Assembly (NCBI GenBank): GCA_910574285.1
Contig: CAJTAL010000004.1
Coordinates: 120,779-184,778 of the forward strand
Length of the DNA: 64,000 nt
From: Lachnospiraceae bacterium
Lineage (GTDB): Bacteria > Bacillota > Clostridia > Lachnospirales > Lachnospiraceae
Direction of reading: 5' to 3'
Part shown: positions 26,167 through 35,629 of the stretch, one piece after another
Layout of the letters: each line of letters opens with the position of its first letter
Numbering within the stretch: position 1 is the stretch's first letter
Made by a program: the position numbers and the translations under genes
Notes under the pieces: generated by a model
The model's database searches: none
The model's input: only the letters and a program-made list of their open reading frames with translations
What the model was told of the DNA's origin: nothing

Positions 26167-27954
26167 ATGGATGTAAATGAAAGAATTGAAGCTCTTCGCA
26201 GATTAATGGAAGAAAAAGGAATTGATATCTATATCGTTCCTACGGCTGATTATCATCAAAGTGAGTATGTGGGAGAATATTTTAAAGCAAGAAAATATAT
26301 CACTGGTTTTTCGGGTTCGGCAGGAACAGCAGTAATTACGAGAGATGAGGCAAAGCTTTGGACAGACGGAAGGTATTTTATTCAGGCGGCAAAACAGCTC
26401 AAAGGAACCATCGTGGAATTGATGAAGATGGGTGAGCCGGGAGTGCCGTCTCTGGAGGATTATGTGGGGCAGATCCTTCCGGAAGGCGGGACGATCGGAT
26501 TTGACGGCCGTGTCATGGCGATGGAAGAAGGCTGCAGATACAAGAAGACGGCCGAACAGAAAAACGGAAGGCTTCTGTGGAAAGATGATCTGATTGACCA
26601 GATATGGGAAGAACGTCCCCGGCTGTCGCAGGAGCCGGTGTTCGAGCTGGATATTCAGTATGCCGGTGAGACGACGAAGAGTAAACTTTCGCGTATCCGG
26701 GAAGTTATGAGGGAATGCAAAGCATCGGTACATCTGCTTACGACATTGGATGATATCTGTTGGACGCTTAACATCCGCGGGAATGATATCGCTTTCTTTC
26801 CGCTGGTACTTTCTTATGCAATCATTACAGAGCAGCAGATGCAGTTGTATATCGATGAAGCGAAGCTGGATGATGAGATAAAAAAGAGGTTTCAGGAAGA
26901 AGGAATCGTACTTTATCCCTACGATGCGATCTATGAACATGTGAGCCGCCTTCAGGAAGATGAAATTATCTTGCTTGATCCGGCAAAATTGAATTATACG
27001 CTTTACATCAATATTCCGGAAAATGTGAAGAAGGTAGAACGGGCGAATCCGGAGATATTATTCAAAGCGATGAAGAACCCAGTAGAAATAGAGAATATCC
27101 GTAAAGCGGAACTAAAAGACAGTGTTGCGCAGGTCAGATTCATGAAATGGCTGAAGGATAATGTGGGAAAGACGAAGATCACGGAGATGAGCGCATCTGA
27201 TAAACTCGACGAATTCCGCAGGGAGATGGGGAATTTCATACGTCCGAGTTTTGAGCCGATCTCATCCTTCGGCGAGCATAGCGCCATGTGCCATTACACA
27301 TCTTCCCCGGAGACGGATGTAGAGCTTCGAGAGGGGAATTTGTTCCTTATGGATACAGGGGCAGGGTTCTATGAAGGTTCCACAGATATCACCAGAACCT
27401 ATGCGGTCGGAGAGATTCCGCAGGTTATGAAGGATCATTTTACACTGGTGGCGGTCAGTAACCTAATGCTTGCGGACGCAAAATTCCTGGAAGGATGCAT
27501 GGGGGTTAATCTGGATATCCTGGCAAGAAAACCTTTCTGGGACAGAGGATTGAATTTTGACCACGGTACGGGCCATGGAGTAGGATATCTCTTGAATATC
27601 CATGAGGGACCTGCGGGGATCCGTTGGAAATACCGTGCCGATGATTCGCATGCGCTCAAAGAGGGTATGCTCTTGACAGATGAACCGGGAATCTATATCG
27701 AGGGTTCCCATGGAGTCCGGCTTGAGAATGAGCTTCTTGTATGTAAGGGTGAGAAGAATGAATATGGACAGTTTATGTATTTTGAGACCCTCACATATAT
27801 TCCGATGGATCTGGACGCGGTGAATTCGGATATGATGTCTGATGAAGAGAAGAGATTATTGAATGAATATCATAAGACGGTCTATGAAAAAGTTTCTCCG
27901 TATCTGAATGACGAGGAGAAAGAATGGCTGAAGCATTATACCAGAGAGATCTGA
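26167..27954 (+). CDS. pepP: Xaa-Pro aminopeptidase (M24B family)
   Basis: A 595-residue cytosolic metallopeptidase that removes the N-terminal residue from peptides with proline second. Two creatinase-like N-terminal domains (IPTADYHQSEYVGEYF near 22 and a second copy around 150-300) precede the catalytic pita-bread domain with DTGAGFYEGSTDITRTY (metal Asp pair), FDHGTGHGVGY (metal His), and the late Glu ligands in TDEPGIYIEG and RLENELLV. Length fits the large two-N-domain form. The ATG at 26167 follows AAGGAG by 9 bases. A long hairpin lies between it and the convergent flippase gene. Confidence 0.93.
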   Translation: MDVNERIEALRRLMEEKGIDIYIVPTADYHQSEYVGEYFKARKYITGFSGSAGTAVITRDEAKLWTDGRYFIQAAKQLKGTIVELMKMGEPGVPSLEDYVGQILPEGGTIGFDGRVMAMEEGCRYKKTAEQKNGRLLWKDDLIDQIWEERPRLSQEPVFELDIQYAGETTKSKLSRIREVMRECKASVHLLTTLDDICWTLNIRGNDIAFFPLVLSYAIITEQQMQLYIDEAKLDDEIKKRFQEEGIVLYPYDAIYEHVSRLQEDEIILLDPAKLNYTLYINIPENVKKVERANPEILFKAMKNPVEIENIRKAELKDSVAQVRFMKWLKDNVGKTKITEMSASDKLDEFRREMGNFIRPSFEPISSFGEHSAMCHYTSSPETDVELREGNLFLMDTGAGFYEGSTDITRTYAVGEIPQVMKDHFTLVAVSNLMLADAKFLEGCMGVNLDILARKPFWDRGLNFDHGTGHGVGYLLNIHEGPAGIRWKYRADDSHALKEGMLLTDEPGIYIEGSHGVRLENELLVCKGEKNEYGQFMYFETLTYIPMDLDAVNSDMMSDEEKRLLNEYHKTVYEKVSPYLNDEEKEWLKHYTREI

Positions 27955-27963
27955 CAAAAGCAG

Positions 27964-28033
27964 CGGCAAATCAAATAAAGAAGGAGCCCCTATCCTTTTC
28001 GGGATATGGATTCCTTCTTTATTTGATTTGCCG
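27964..28033. terminator. Long bidirectional hairpin terminator
   Basis: A 70-bp inverted repeat has a perfect 22-bp outer stem starting CGGCAAATCAAATAAAGAAG, then a partly paired CTATCC/GGATATGG inner part. It separates the convergent pepP and flippase genes and has A/T-rich arms on both strands. Confidence 0.8.
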
Positions 28034-28083
28034 TATATTTTCCCCCGGAGGCAACAAGCCTTACGGAGAGTCCGGGGATGTTT

Positions 28084-29430
28084 TCATCTTCTGCCGGCGC
28101 GGTTCAAAACAGTGGTATGTATATAATATTCCAGATATGCCAGGCAGACTAAGAAGACACAGATCTGGCTGGCGAGCAGTCCCCATAGATAACCTTTGAT
28201 GCCCAGAACGGGAATCAGGAGGAACACACTGGCAATTCGGATTCCGAGGCCGGCGGAATTGATAAAGAAAGACAGAGTCGTCTTTCCGATTCCGTTTATC
28301 ATGCTGATCAGAGTATTATTAGTGTAAAGGAACGGGCACATCCAGGCAAGGGTGATGATGTAGTTTCCGGCCATCGGACTGTGGAACAGAACGGCGCCGA
28401 TCCATTTTCCAAAACTTAACAGGCTTACGCAGCAGATGCTGCCGAGAAAGATGCAGGAATAGGTGACCTTGTGTATCAGTTCCGACAATTCACGCCGGTG
28501 ATCGAGAGCCTGTATCTCGGCTACAGTAGGAAGGAGTATGGTAGATACGGAGTTGGTAATGGCGGAGGGAAAGAGGATGCAGGGGAGCGCCATACCGGTC
28601 AATACGCCGTAAGTGCCAAGGGATTGAGACAGGGACATTCCGTGGGTCTGTAATTTTACCGGAATCGAAACTGCTTCAATGCTCTGCAGGAGATTCAAAA
28701 GGACACGGCTTGCGGTCAGAGGAACGGAGAGGGAAAGCAATTCCCGTGCGTGGGTGAGGCATTTGCGAAAAGATGTCCGCAATAAAGTTCTGCCGCGTTT
28801 TTTGCCAAGCAGGGCGCGCAGGATGAAGCAGGAAGAAACACATTCTCCTGCGACCAGCCCGACGACGGCGATGGATATTCCAAAGCGTATTCCGTGTCTG
28901 ATTCCGTATAAATAAAGCAGGAAGACACCCAGGATACGGGCAGTCTGTTCCAGAAATTGGGATATAGCTGGGATACCCGTTTTCTTAAGTCCGAAATAAT
29001 ATCCGCAGATACAACTGTGTACCGCTGCAAATGGAAAGACATAGGACAGGATGATGAGCAGATCGGCACAGCGTGGTTCCTGTAAAAAATGTTCGGATAT
29101 GGAAACGGCGTATTTTTGCAAAATCAATGCGACAAGAACAGATAGTGTAACGGTAAGGGTAAGGCTGGTATAAAGCAGTTCTTTTGCTTCTCTGTGCTTT
29201 CCCTGGGTCGTGCGTGTGGCGACACAGCGTGACAGGGCGAGTTCTATCCCTGCTGACGTCAGTGAGAAGCAGAGGGCATAGATTGGAAATATAAGCTGAT
29301 ACAGGCCAACGCCTTCTTCGCCGAAAGTGTGGCTTAGGAAGATACGATAGAAGAACCCCATGAACCGGGTGGCAAATCCGGTAAGAGTTAAGATAAAAGT
29401 TCCCTTGATGATAGTATGTTTTCGAGACAT
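28084..29430 (-). CDS. SpoVB/MurJ-like polysaccharide flippase
   Basis: A 448-residue integral membrane protein with about 12-14 helices, of the MATE-like MVF/oligosaccharide flippase superfamily. The N-terminus KGTFILTLTGFATRFMGFFYRI and GEEGVGLYQLIFPIY are typical of SpoVB-like proteins of Clostridia, which are thought to move lipid-linked wall precursors across the membrane during spore cortex or envelope synthesis. CAGGAG precedes the ATG. It is divergent from iscR. Whether it acts in sporulation here is not shown by context. Confidence 0.88.
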   Translation of the reverse strand: MSRKHTIIKGTFILTLTGFATRFMGFFYRIFLSHTFGEEGVGLYQLIFPIYALCFSLTSAGIELALSRCVATRTTQGKHREAKELLYTSLTLTVTLSVLVALILQKYAVSISEHFLQEPRCADLLIILSYVFPFAAVHSCICGYYFGLKKTGIPAISQFLEQTARILGVFLLYLYGIRHGIRFGISIAVVGLVAGECVSSCFILRALLGKKRGRTLLRTSFRKCLTHARELLSLSVPLTASRVLLNLLQSIEAVSIPVKLQTHGMSLSQSLGTYGVLTGMALPCILFPSAITNSVSTILLPTVAEIQALDHRRELSELIHKVTYSCIFLGSICCVSLLSFGKWIGAVLFHSPMAGNYIITLAWMCPFLYTNNTLISMINGIGKTTLSFFINSAGLGIRIASVFLLIPVLGIKGYLWGLLASQICVFLVCLAYLEYYIHTTVLNRAGRR

Positions 29431-29476
29431 AATGAACTCCTGTAACTATTTATTAAAACATATTCCGGAAAGGGGC

Positions 29477-29505
29477 TTGACAGAACAAAAATGCAATGCT
29501 ATTCT
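29477..29505 (+). promoter_or_regulatory. isc operon promoter
   Basis: TTGACA and TATTCT are separated by 17 bases, about 50 bases upstream of iscR. Confidence 0.8.
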
Positions 29506-29518
29506 ATCTCATGTAAAT

Positions 29519-29540
29519 ATCCTAGTAATTTGCTAGGAAT
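29519..29540. promoter_or_regulatory. Probable IscR operator
   Basis: The palindrome TCCTAG-TAATTTG-CTAGGA lies just downstream of the -10 element, where a bound Rrf2 repressor would block transcription. Autoregulation is inferred. Confidence 0.65.
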
Positions 29541-29557
29541 TGAAGGAAGGTGGGTAA

Positions 29558-30016
29558 GTGAAGCTTTCTACAAAGGGAAGATACGGGCTTCGGGCTATGA
29601 TCGACCTCGCAAGATACAGTGAAAAAGAGCCGGTTTCGATCAGCAGTATAGCAATGAGGCAGGATATCTCGGAACGATATCTGGAACAGCTTGTGGGACT
29701 TCTTAAGAAAGCAGGGCTTGTACGGAGTATACGCGGCGCGACAGGAGGATATGTATTGACGAAGAGTGCAGGCGAGATCTCGGTAGGCGACGTGCTGCGG
29801 GCATTGGAAGGAAGCCTTGAACCTGTCAGGTGTGCGGCGTTTTATTCGGAGGAAGGGTGTATGGCGTCAGACGGATGTGTAACGAAGTACGTATGGCAGA
29901 AGATCAATGACAGCATCAACGAGGCGGTGGATAAGATGATGCTGGATGAGCTGGTGAGAGAGAGCAGGATCATGAATCCGAACGGAGGATCAGAGAATCC
30001 GAAATGTAATATCTGA
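29558..30016 (+). CDS. iscR: Rrf2-family regulator, IscR-like
   Basis: A 152-residue winged-helix regulator. It begins KLSTKGRYGLRAM, contains RYLEQLVGLLKKAGLV and the RGATGGY wing, and carries Cys92, Cys101 and Cys107, matching the three-cysteine Fe-S ligand pattern of IscR. It probably senses Fe-S cluster supply and controls the genes that follow. Translation starts at GTG (29558) with GAAGGAAGG upstream. It leads a co-directional run iscS, iscU, mnmA, PHP phosphatase and two nucleoside phosphorylases, of which at least the first four genes look functionally linked. Confidence 0.93.
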   Translation: MKLSTKGRYGLRAMIDLARYSEKEPVSISSIAMRQDISERYLEQLVGLLKKAGLVRSIRGATGGYVLTKSAGEISVGDVLRALEGSLEPVRCAAFYSEEGCMASDGCVTKYVWQKINDSINEAVDKMMLDELVRESRIMNPNGGSENPKCNI

Positions 30017-30063
30017 AGATTTCAAGTGTAAAAAATATACAGATTAAAACGGAGGAAAGGCAT

Positions 30064-31248
30064 ATGAAGAAATTGATATATCTGGATAATGCAGCGACGA
30101 CAAAGACAGCGCCGGAGGTGGTGGATGCGATGCTTCCGTATTTTACGGAGAAGTTTGGCAATCCGTCCAGCGTATACAGTTTTGCGTCGGGCAATAAAGA
30201 AGTGATCAGCGGGCAGAGGGATATTATTGCCGGCGTGCTTGGGGCGAAGAGTAACGAGATTTACTTTACCGCAGGGGGATCGGAGTCTGATAACTGGGCG
30301 CTGAAGGCGGCAGCCGAGGCGTACGCGGATAAAGGCAACCATATCATTACGACAAAGATTGAGCATCATGCGATCCTTCATACGGCGGAATATCTGGAGA
30401 AGAGAGGGTTCGAGGTTACGTATCTGAATGTGGATGAAGATGGTAAGATCAGTTTGGATGAGCTGAAGAGTGCGATACGGCCGACGACTATCCTGATATC
30501 TGTCATGTTTGCCAATAATGAGATAGGAACGATACAGCCTGTCAGGGAAATCGGGGAGATCGCCTGCGAGCATGGAATCCTCTTCCATACAGACGCTGTT
30601 CAGGCGTTCGGACAGGTGCCGATCAATGTGGATGAATGCCATATCGATATGCTCAGCGCCAGCGGACATAAGCTGAACGGGCCGAAGGGCATCGGGTTCT
30701 TATATATACGCAAAGGGGTGAAGATCCGCTCGTTCGTACATGGCGGAGCGCAGGAGAGGAAACGCCGTGCAGGGACAGAGAATGTACCGGGTATCGTGGG
30801 ATTAGGAGCCGCGGTAAAGCGAGCGGCGTCCACGATGGAAGAGAGGATGGAGAAGGAAAGCAGGCTCAGAGATTATCTGATCGGCCGTGTTACGCAGGAG
30901 ATACCTTATTGCCGGCTGAACGGGCATAAGACGGACAGGCTTCCGAATAATGCGAACTTTAGTTTTCGTTTTGTAGAGGGAGAGTCCCTGTTGATTATGC
31001 TGGACGGAAAGGGGATCTGCGCATCCAGCGGTTCGGCGTGTACTTCCGGTTCGTTGGATCCCTCTCATGTGCTGCTTGCCATCGGGCTGCCGCATGAGAT
31101 CGCGCATGGTTCGTTAAGGCTGACCCTTGGCGGGGAGACCACGAAAGAAGAGATTGATTATGTGGTGGATTCGCTGAAAGAGATTGTGGCGACGTTAAGG
31201 AATATGTCGCCTCTTTATGAGGATTTTTTGAAAAAAGGTAAAGAATAG
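30064..31248 (+). CDS. iscS: Cysteine desulfurase
   Basis: A 394-residue PLP enzyme that takes sulphur from cysteine to form a persulphide for Fe-S clusters and tRNA thiolation. It has YLDNAATTKT near the start, EHHAILH near 101, the PLP lysine in SASGHKLNGPKG near 204, and the mobile catalytic loop CASSGSACTSG near 320. The long loop marks a class I (NifS/IscS) enzyme. It sits 47 bases after iscR and 35 bases before iscU, and mnmA downstream is a likely sulphur acceptor pathway. Confidence 0.95.
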   Translation: MKKLIYLDNAATTKTAPEVVDAMLPYFTEKFGNPSSVYSFASGNKEVISGQRDIIAGVLGAKSNEIYFTAGGSESDNWALKAAAEAYADKGNHIITTKIEHHAILHTAEYLEKRGFEVTYLNVDEDGKISLDELKSAIRPTTILISVMFANNEIGTIQPVREIGEIACEHGILFHTDAVQAFGQVPINVDECHIDMLSASGHKLNGPKGIGFLYIRKGVKIRSFVHGGAQERKRRAGTENVPGIVGLGAAVKRAASTMEERMEKESRLRDYLIGRVTQEIPYCRLNGHKTDRLPNNANFSFRFVEGESLLIMLDGKGICASSGSACTSGSLDPSHVLLAIGLPHEIAHGSLRLTLGGETTKEEIDYVVDSLKEIVATLRNMSPLYEDFLKKGKE

Positions 31249-31283
31249 ACTGAGATAAAATATAGGATCAGGAGGAAGACAGA

Positions 31284-31727
31284 ATGTATACAGAGAAAGT
31301 AATGGATCATTTTCAGCATCCAAGGAATGTCGGTGAGATAGAGAATGCCAGCGGAGTGGGTACGGTAGGAAATGCCAAATGCGGGGATATCATGCGGATC
31401 TATCTGGATATAGATGAGAATCAGATGATCCGGGATGTGAAGTTTAAGACCTTTGGCTGCGGAGCCGCCGTGGCCACCAGCAGTATGGCCACCGAGCTGG
31501 TGAAAGGAAAATCTGTCTATGACGCTCTTCAGGTAACCAATAAGGCAGTCATGGAAGCGTTAGACGGGCTTCCGCCGGTGAAGGTACACTGTTCTCTGCT
31601 GGCAGAAGAAGCGATTCACGCGGCGCTGTGGGATTATGCGGAAAAACACGGGATCAAGATTGAAGGGCTGGAAAAACCGAAGTCTGATATCCATGAAGGC
31701 GAAGAAGAGGAAGAAGAAGAGTATTAG
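31284..31727 (+). CDS. iscU: Fe-S scaffold protein, NifU/IscU N-domain
   Basis: A 147-residue scaffold on which Fe-S clusters are built with sulphur from IscS. The three cluster cysteines are in GNAKCGDIM, TFGCGAAVA and VKVHCSLLAE, each in the expected place. The C-terminus has an unusual run of glutamates (about residues 139-146) absent from well-known IscU proteins. CAGGAGGAAG precedes the ATG. No separate NifU C-terminal domain, HscA or HscB is present nearby. Confidence 0.94.
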   Translation: MYTEKVMDHFQHPRNVGEIENASGVGTVGNAKCGDIMRIYLDIDENQMIRDVKFKTFGCGAAVATSSMATELVKGKSVYDALQVTNKAVMEALDGLPPVKVHCSLLAEEAIHAALWDYAEKHGIKIEGLEKPKSDIHEGEEEEEEEY

Positions 31728-31784
31728 GCAGAAAAGAATATTTGTTTTTAAAGAAAACAGGATTGTATGGATAGAGAAGAGCAT

Positions 31785-32903
31785 ATGGATAAGAAGAGAG
31801 TTGTAGTAGGGATGTCAGGCGGCGTAGATTCTTCCGCTGCGGCGTGGCTGTTGAAAGAACAGGGGTATGACGTCATCGGCATTACGATGCAGATATGGCA
31901 GGACGAGGAAGAACTTGTGCTGGAAGAGCAGGGCGGCTGCTGCGGGCAAAGCGCGGTAGAGGATGCCAGGAGAGTGGCCGCTTCTCTGGGGATTCCGTAT
32001 TATGTTATGAATTTTAAGAAGGAATTCAAGAGCTGTGTGATCGATTATTTTGTAGAAGAGTATCTTGAGGGCAGAACACCGAATCCGTGCATTGCCTGTA
32101 ATAGATACGTAAAATGGGAAGCGCTTCTTAAAAGAAGCCTGGAGATCGGAGCGGATTATATTGCCACCGGCCATTACGCCAGGATCGGTCTCTTGCCGAA
32201 CGGCAGGTATGCGCTTCGTGTCTCACAGACAGGAGCCAAGGATCAGACTTATGCTCTCTATAATCTGACACAGGAACAGTTGGCTCATACGCTGATGCCG
32301 GTGGGAGAATACACGAAGGATGAGATCCGTAAACTGGCGGGAAATGTCGGGCTTCGGGTGGCAGATAAGCCGGACAGCCAGGATATCTGCTTTGTTCCTG
32401 ATGGGGACTATGCCTCTTATATCACGAAATATGTTGAATCATGTTCTTGTAAGGGCGCAGAGTCAGATCACAGAGGTATCACACCGGGAAATTTTGTGCT
32501 GACCGACGGTACGGTGGTGGGCCGGCATAAGGGGCTCATACATTATACGGTGGGGCAGCGCAAAGGCCTGGGTATTGCATTGGGATATCCGGTATTCGTT
32601 CTTGAGATCAATCCTGGGACAAACGAGGTGGTAGTCGGAAGCGGCGAAGAATCAATGTCTTATCAGGTAAGAGCGAATCATGTGAATTTTATGTCGGTAG
32701 AGGACCTGCCGGAGAGGAAGAGAGTGTGGGCTAAGATACGCTATAACCATAAGGGTGCATGGTGTACGGTGCAGAAGACGGGAGAAGATGAGATTCTGTG
32801 TTTATTTGAGGAAGCGCAGCGGGCTGTGACACCCGGACAGGCAGTGGTTCTGTATGACGGAGACTATGTGCTTGGAGGCGGAACGATCATTGGCGCGAAA
32901 TAA
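31785..32903 (+). CDS. mnmA: tRNA-specific 2-thiouridylase
   Basis: This installs the 2-thio group on the wobble uridine of Lys, Glu and Gln tRNAs. The PP-loop [16 protein letters not shown] lies near the N-terminus; catalytic cysteines are in [13 protein letters not shown] and [12 protein letters not shown], and the [11 protein letters not shown] segment is typical. The ATG at 31785 begins right at the family start; an ATG 18 bases earlier (31767) is a possible alternative, and neither has a strong ribosome site. Its placement behind iscS and iscU fits the sulphur relay. Confidence 0.94.
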   Translation: MDKKRVVVGMSGGVDSSAAAWLLKEQGYDVIGITMQIWQDEEELVLEEQGGCCGQSAVEDARRVAASLGIPYYVMNFKKEFKSCVIDYFVEEYLEGRTPNPCIACNRYVKWEALLKRSLEIGADYIATGHYARIGLLPNGRYALRVSQTGAKDQTYALYNLTQEQLAHTLMPVGEYTKDEIRKLAGNVGLRVADKPDSQDICFVPDGDYASYITKYVESCSCKGAESDHRGITPGNFVLTDGTVVGRHKGLIHYTVGQRKGLGIALGYPVFVLEINPGTNEVVVGSGEESMSYQVRANHVNFMSVEDLPERKRVWAKIRYNHKGAWCTVQKTGEDEILCLFEEAQRAVTPGQAVVLYDGDYVLGGGTIIGAK

Positions 32904-32920
32904 GTCAGGAGGATGAGATT

Positions 32921-33721
32921 ATGCTGTCAGATTGTCATATGCATACCAGGTTTTCGCTGGATTCTGATGCGGAACCGGAGGAAATGATAAAGAGCGGAAT
33001 CGAAAAAGGTCTGGATGCGGTATGTATCACAGATCATGAGGATCATGATTACATAAGTGAAGGAAATGAATGGACCTTTGATGTAGAGCAGTATTTTGCA
33101 TGTATGAGTGAATTGAGGGAAAAGTACTGCGGAAGGATTCCGGTACGAATCGGAGCGGAGATCGGTCTTCAGCCTCATCTGAGGGAATACTATCGGAATT
33201 ATGTCAGACAGAAGCCTTTTGACTTTGTTATTGGCTCCGTACACCTGATCAAATCTCGAGATCCTTATTATAAAGAATTCTTTGAAGAGCGGAGCGACGC
33301 CGCTGCGTATGAGGAGACTTTTGAAGAGACCTATGAAAATATACGCAACGTGGAGGATTTTGACGTACTGGGACATCTGGATTATGTCACACGTTATGGC
33401 AGGCACAGGGCAGAGGAATATTCTTATGCAAGATTCTCAGATCTTATTGACCAGATCCTTAAGTATCTGATCGAACATGGAAAAGGTATTGAGCTTAATA
33501 CGGCGGGCCTGAAGTACGGACTGCCATATGCACACCCGCATACAGACGTACTGAAGCGTTATCGGGAGCTGGGAGGCGAGATCATTACGGTAGGAGCAGA
33601 TGCCCATAAGCCGGAACATGTGGCGTATGATTTCCATAAGGTACCGGAGATCCTGAAAAGCTGCGGTTTCCGGTATTATACAGAATTTGTCCAAAGAAAG
33701 ACATTGTTTAAAAAGTTATAA
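32921..33721 (+). CDS. PHP-family histidinol-phosphatase-like protein
   Basis: A 266-residue metallo-phosphoesterase. The PHP motifs are visible: DCHMHTRFSLDSDA at the start, CITDHEDHD near 36, GAEIGLQP near 75, IGSVHL near 104, LGHLDYVTRYG near 150 and VGADAHKPEHV near 225. This order matches HisJ-type histidinol-phosphatases, the last dephosphorylation step of histidine synthesis, though related PHP proteins act on other phosphates. There are no his genes nearby. CAGGAGGATG precedes the ATG, 17 bases after mnmA. Confidence 0.88.
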   Translation: MLSDCHMHTRFSLDSDAEPEEMIKSGIEKGLDAVCITDHEDHDYISEGNEWTFDVEQYFACMSELREKYCGRIPVRIGAEIGLQPHLREYYRNYVRQKPFDFVIGSVHLIKSRDPYYKEFFEERSDAAAYEETFEETYENIRNVEDFDVLGHLDYVTRYGRHRAEEYSYARFSDLIDQILKYLIEHGKGIELNTAGLKYGLPYAHPHTDVLKRYRELGGEIITVGADAHKPEHVAYDFHKVPEILKSCGFRYYTEFVQRKTLFKKL

Positions 33722-33766
33722 TCTGTATCGCGGCAAAGATTCAAAATAGAGAAGGAAGGGAAGGAT

Positions 33767-34549
33767 ATGAATTATTCAGAAAAAGAGGGAAAGCAGTATC
33801 ACATCCAGGTGGGTGAAGGTGATGTGGGGCGGTATGTGATTATGCCGGGAGATCCGAAACGCTGTGCGAAGATCGCTCAGTATTTTGACCGGGCCGAGCT
33901 TATGGCGGACAACAGGGAATATGTGACCTATACGGGTTATCTGGACGGAGTAAAAGTAAGTGTTACATCTACGGGAATCGGCGGTCCTTCGGCATCCATT
34001 GCTATGGAGGAGCTTGTGATGTCAGGGGCGGATACCTTTATCCGGATCGGAACCTGCGGAGGAATGCAGACAGACGTTAAGAGCGGCGACGTCGTGATCG
34101 CAAGCGGTGCGATACGAATGGAAGGTACGAGCAGGGAATATGCCCCCATCGAATTTCCGGCGGTGGCAGACATATCTGCGGTCAATGCCCTGATCGAGTC
34201 GGCGAAGGAATTGAAACAAGATTACCATGTGGGGATCGTACAGTGTAAGGATTCTTTCTATGGGCAGCATTCCCCGGAGACAAAGCCAGTCGGATATGAG
34301 CTGCTGAATAAATGGGAAGCCTGGAAGAAGCTGGGCTGTCTGGCTTCAGAGATGGAGTCAGCAGCGCTTTTTGTCGTTGCGAGCAGTCTGCATGTCAGGG
34401 TCGGTTCCTGTTTTCTTGTCGTCGCGAATCAGGAGAGGGAGAAAGAAGGGCTAGATAATCCGGTGGTGCATGATACGGATATGGCTGTACGGGTTGCGGT
34501 TAACGCTCTGCGCAGGCTGATCCGGGAAGATTCAGAAAGCAATAGTTAA
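33767..34549 (+). CDS. udp: Uridine phosphorylase-type nucleoside phosphorylase
   Basis: A 260-residue NP-I family enzyme that splits uridine (or a related nucleoside) with phosphate to the base and ribose 1-phosphate. It has [14 protein letters not shown] near 25, [17 protein letters not shown] near 67, [10 protein letters not shown] near 92 and the ribose-binding [10 protein letters not shown] near 195. The pattern fits Udp rather than the hexameric purine enzyme, but specificity is inferred. It is 16 bases upstream of a purine nucleoside phosphorylase gene, so the pair forms a salvage unit. Confidence 0.87.
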   Translation: MNYSEKEGKQYHIQVGEGDVGRYVIMPGDPKRCAKIAQYFDRAELMADNREYVTYTGYLDGVKVSVTSTGIGGPSASIAMEELVMSGADTFIRIGTCGGMQTDVKSGDVVIASGAIRMEGTSREYAPIEFPAVADISAVNALIESAKELKQDYHVGIVQCKDSFYGQHSPETKPVGYELLNKWEAWKKLGCLASEMESAALFVVASSLHVRVGSCFLVVANQEREKEGLDNPVVHDTDMAVRVAVNALRRLIREDSESNS

Positions 34550-34564
34550 TGTGAGGAGGCAGCT

Positions 34565-35377
34565 ATGTATAAGAAATTGACAGATTGTTTGGCAAGTCTT
34601 CGGGAAAAGACGGATTTTAAACCGGAGGTTGGATTGATACTGGGGTCCGGGCTTGGAGACTATGCAGACGGAATTAAAGTAGAAGCAGCGGTGGATTACG
34701 CGGATATCGATGGCTTTCCCGTATCGACGGTGACAGGACACAGGGGAAGGTTCGTCTTTGGTTATGTAAAGGATGTTCCGGTTGTTATCATGCAGGGAAG
34801 AGTACATTATTATGAAGGGTATGCTATGTCTGAGGTGGTTCTTCCAATCCGCCTGATGGGTATGGCAGGGGCAAAAAAACTGTTTCTGACCAACGCGGCG
34901 GGCGGAATCAATACGGCATATAGGCCGGGGGATTTTATGATGATTACGGATCATATTACTACCGGGGTTCCAAGCCCTCTGATCGGACCGAATGTTGAAG
35001 AGCTTGGCGTGCGTTTCCCGGATATGAGCGAAGTGTATAGCCGCCGCCTGCAGGATGTAATCCGGGAATCCGCGAAGATATGCGGAGTCAGATTACATGA
35101 AGGCGTGTATGTGCAGCTTACGGGGCCCAATTATGAGACGCCAGCCGAGATCCGCATGTGCAGAAACTGGGGCGGCGATGCGGTTGGGATGAGTACGGCG
35201 TGCGAAGCGATGGCGGCCCGCCATATGGGAATGGAAGTGTGCGGTATCTCTTGTATTACGAATCTGGCCGCCGGAGTTTCTCAGGAAAAACTTGATCATA
35301 AAGAGGTGCAGGAGACGGCGGACCGCGTGTCGGAGATTTTTAAAAGGCTTGTGACAGACGTAATTATAAGGATGTAA
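34565..35377 (+). CDS. punA: Purine-nucleoside phosphorylase (trimeric type)
   Basis: A 270-residue enzyme of the low-molecular-mass, inosine/guanosine type. It has GLILGSGLGDYAD near 20, VTGHRGRFVFG, MQGRVHYYEGY near 78, LTNAAGGIN near 112, and the active-site segments QLTGPNYETPAEIRM near 183 and VGMSTACEAM near 207. It returns purine bases from nucleosides and complements purA and guaA, which are also in this window. GTGAGGAGG precedes the ATG. Confidence 0.93.
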   Translation: MYKKLTDCLASLREKTDFKPEVGLILGSGLGDYADGIKVEAAVDYADIDGFPVSTVTGHRGRFVFGYVKDVPVVIMQGRVHYYEGYAMSEVVLPIRLMGMAGAKKLFLTNAAGGINTAYRPGDFMMITDHITTGVPSPLIGPNVEELGVRFPDMSEVYSRRLQDVIRESAKICGVRLHEGVYVQLTGPNYETPAEIRMCRNWGGDAVGMSTACEAMAARHMGMEVCGISCITNLAAGVSQEKLDHKEVQETADRVSEIFKRLVTDVIIRM

Positions 35378-35504
35378 TAACTTGATGAATCCAGCACAGA
35401 CAGCGGATGCAGAATTCTTCGGTAACAGTGCGGCGGTAAACTTGGCAGATTGGATAATAATGGGGCATATTTTTCATCAAGTTATATAAAAATTGGAAAA
35501 GCAC

Positions 35505-35533
35505 TTGAATTTTTTTATCAGATTTAGTACAAT
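35505..35533 (+). promoter_or_regulatory. Predicted gap promoter
   Basis: TTGAAT and TACAAT are separated by 17 bases, leaving a leader of about 90 bases before gap. The leader includes a repeated TTAA-rich stretch but no recognised riboswitch. Confidence 0.6.
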
Positions 35534-35629
35534 TATTACCAGTTGAGGATTATTTAACAATCAGGGTTAAATACTTCAATATCAAGTGACTGCGTAAACA
35601 GTTAATACAAACTTTAGGAGGAATTAATC

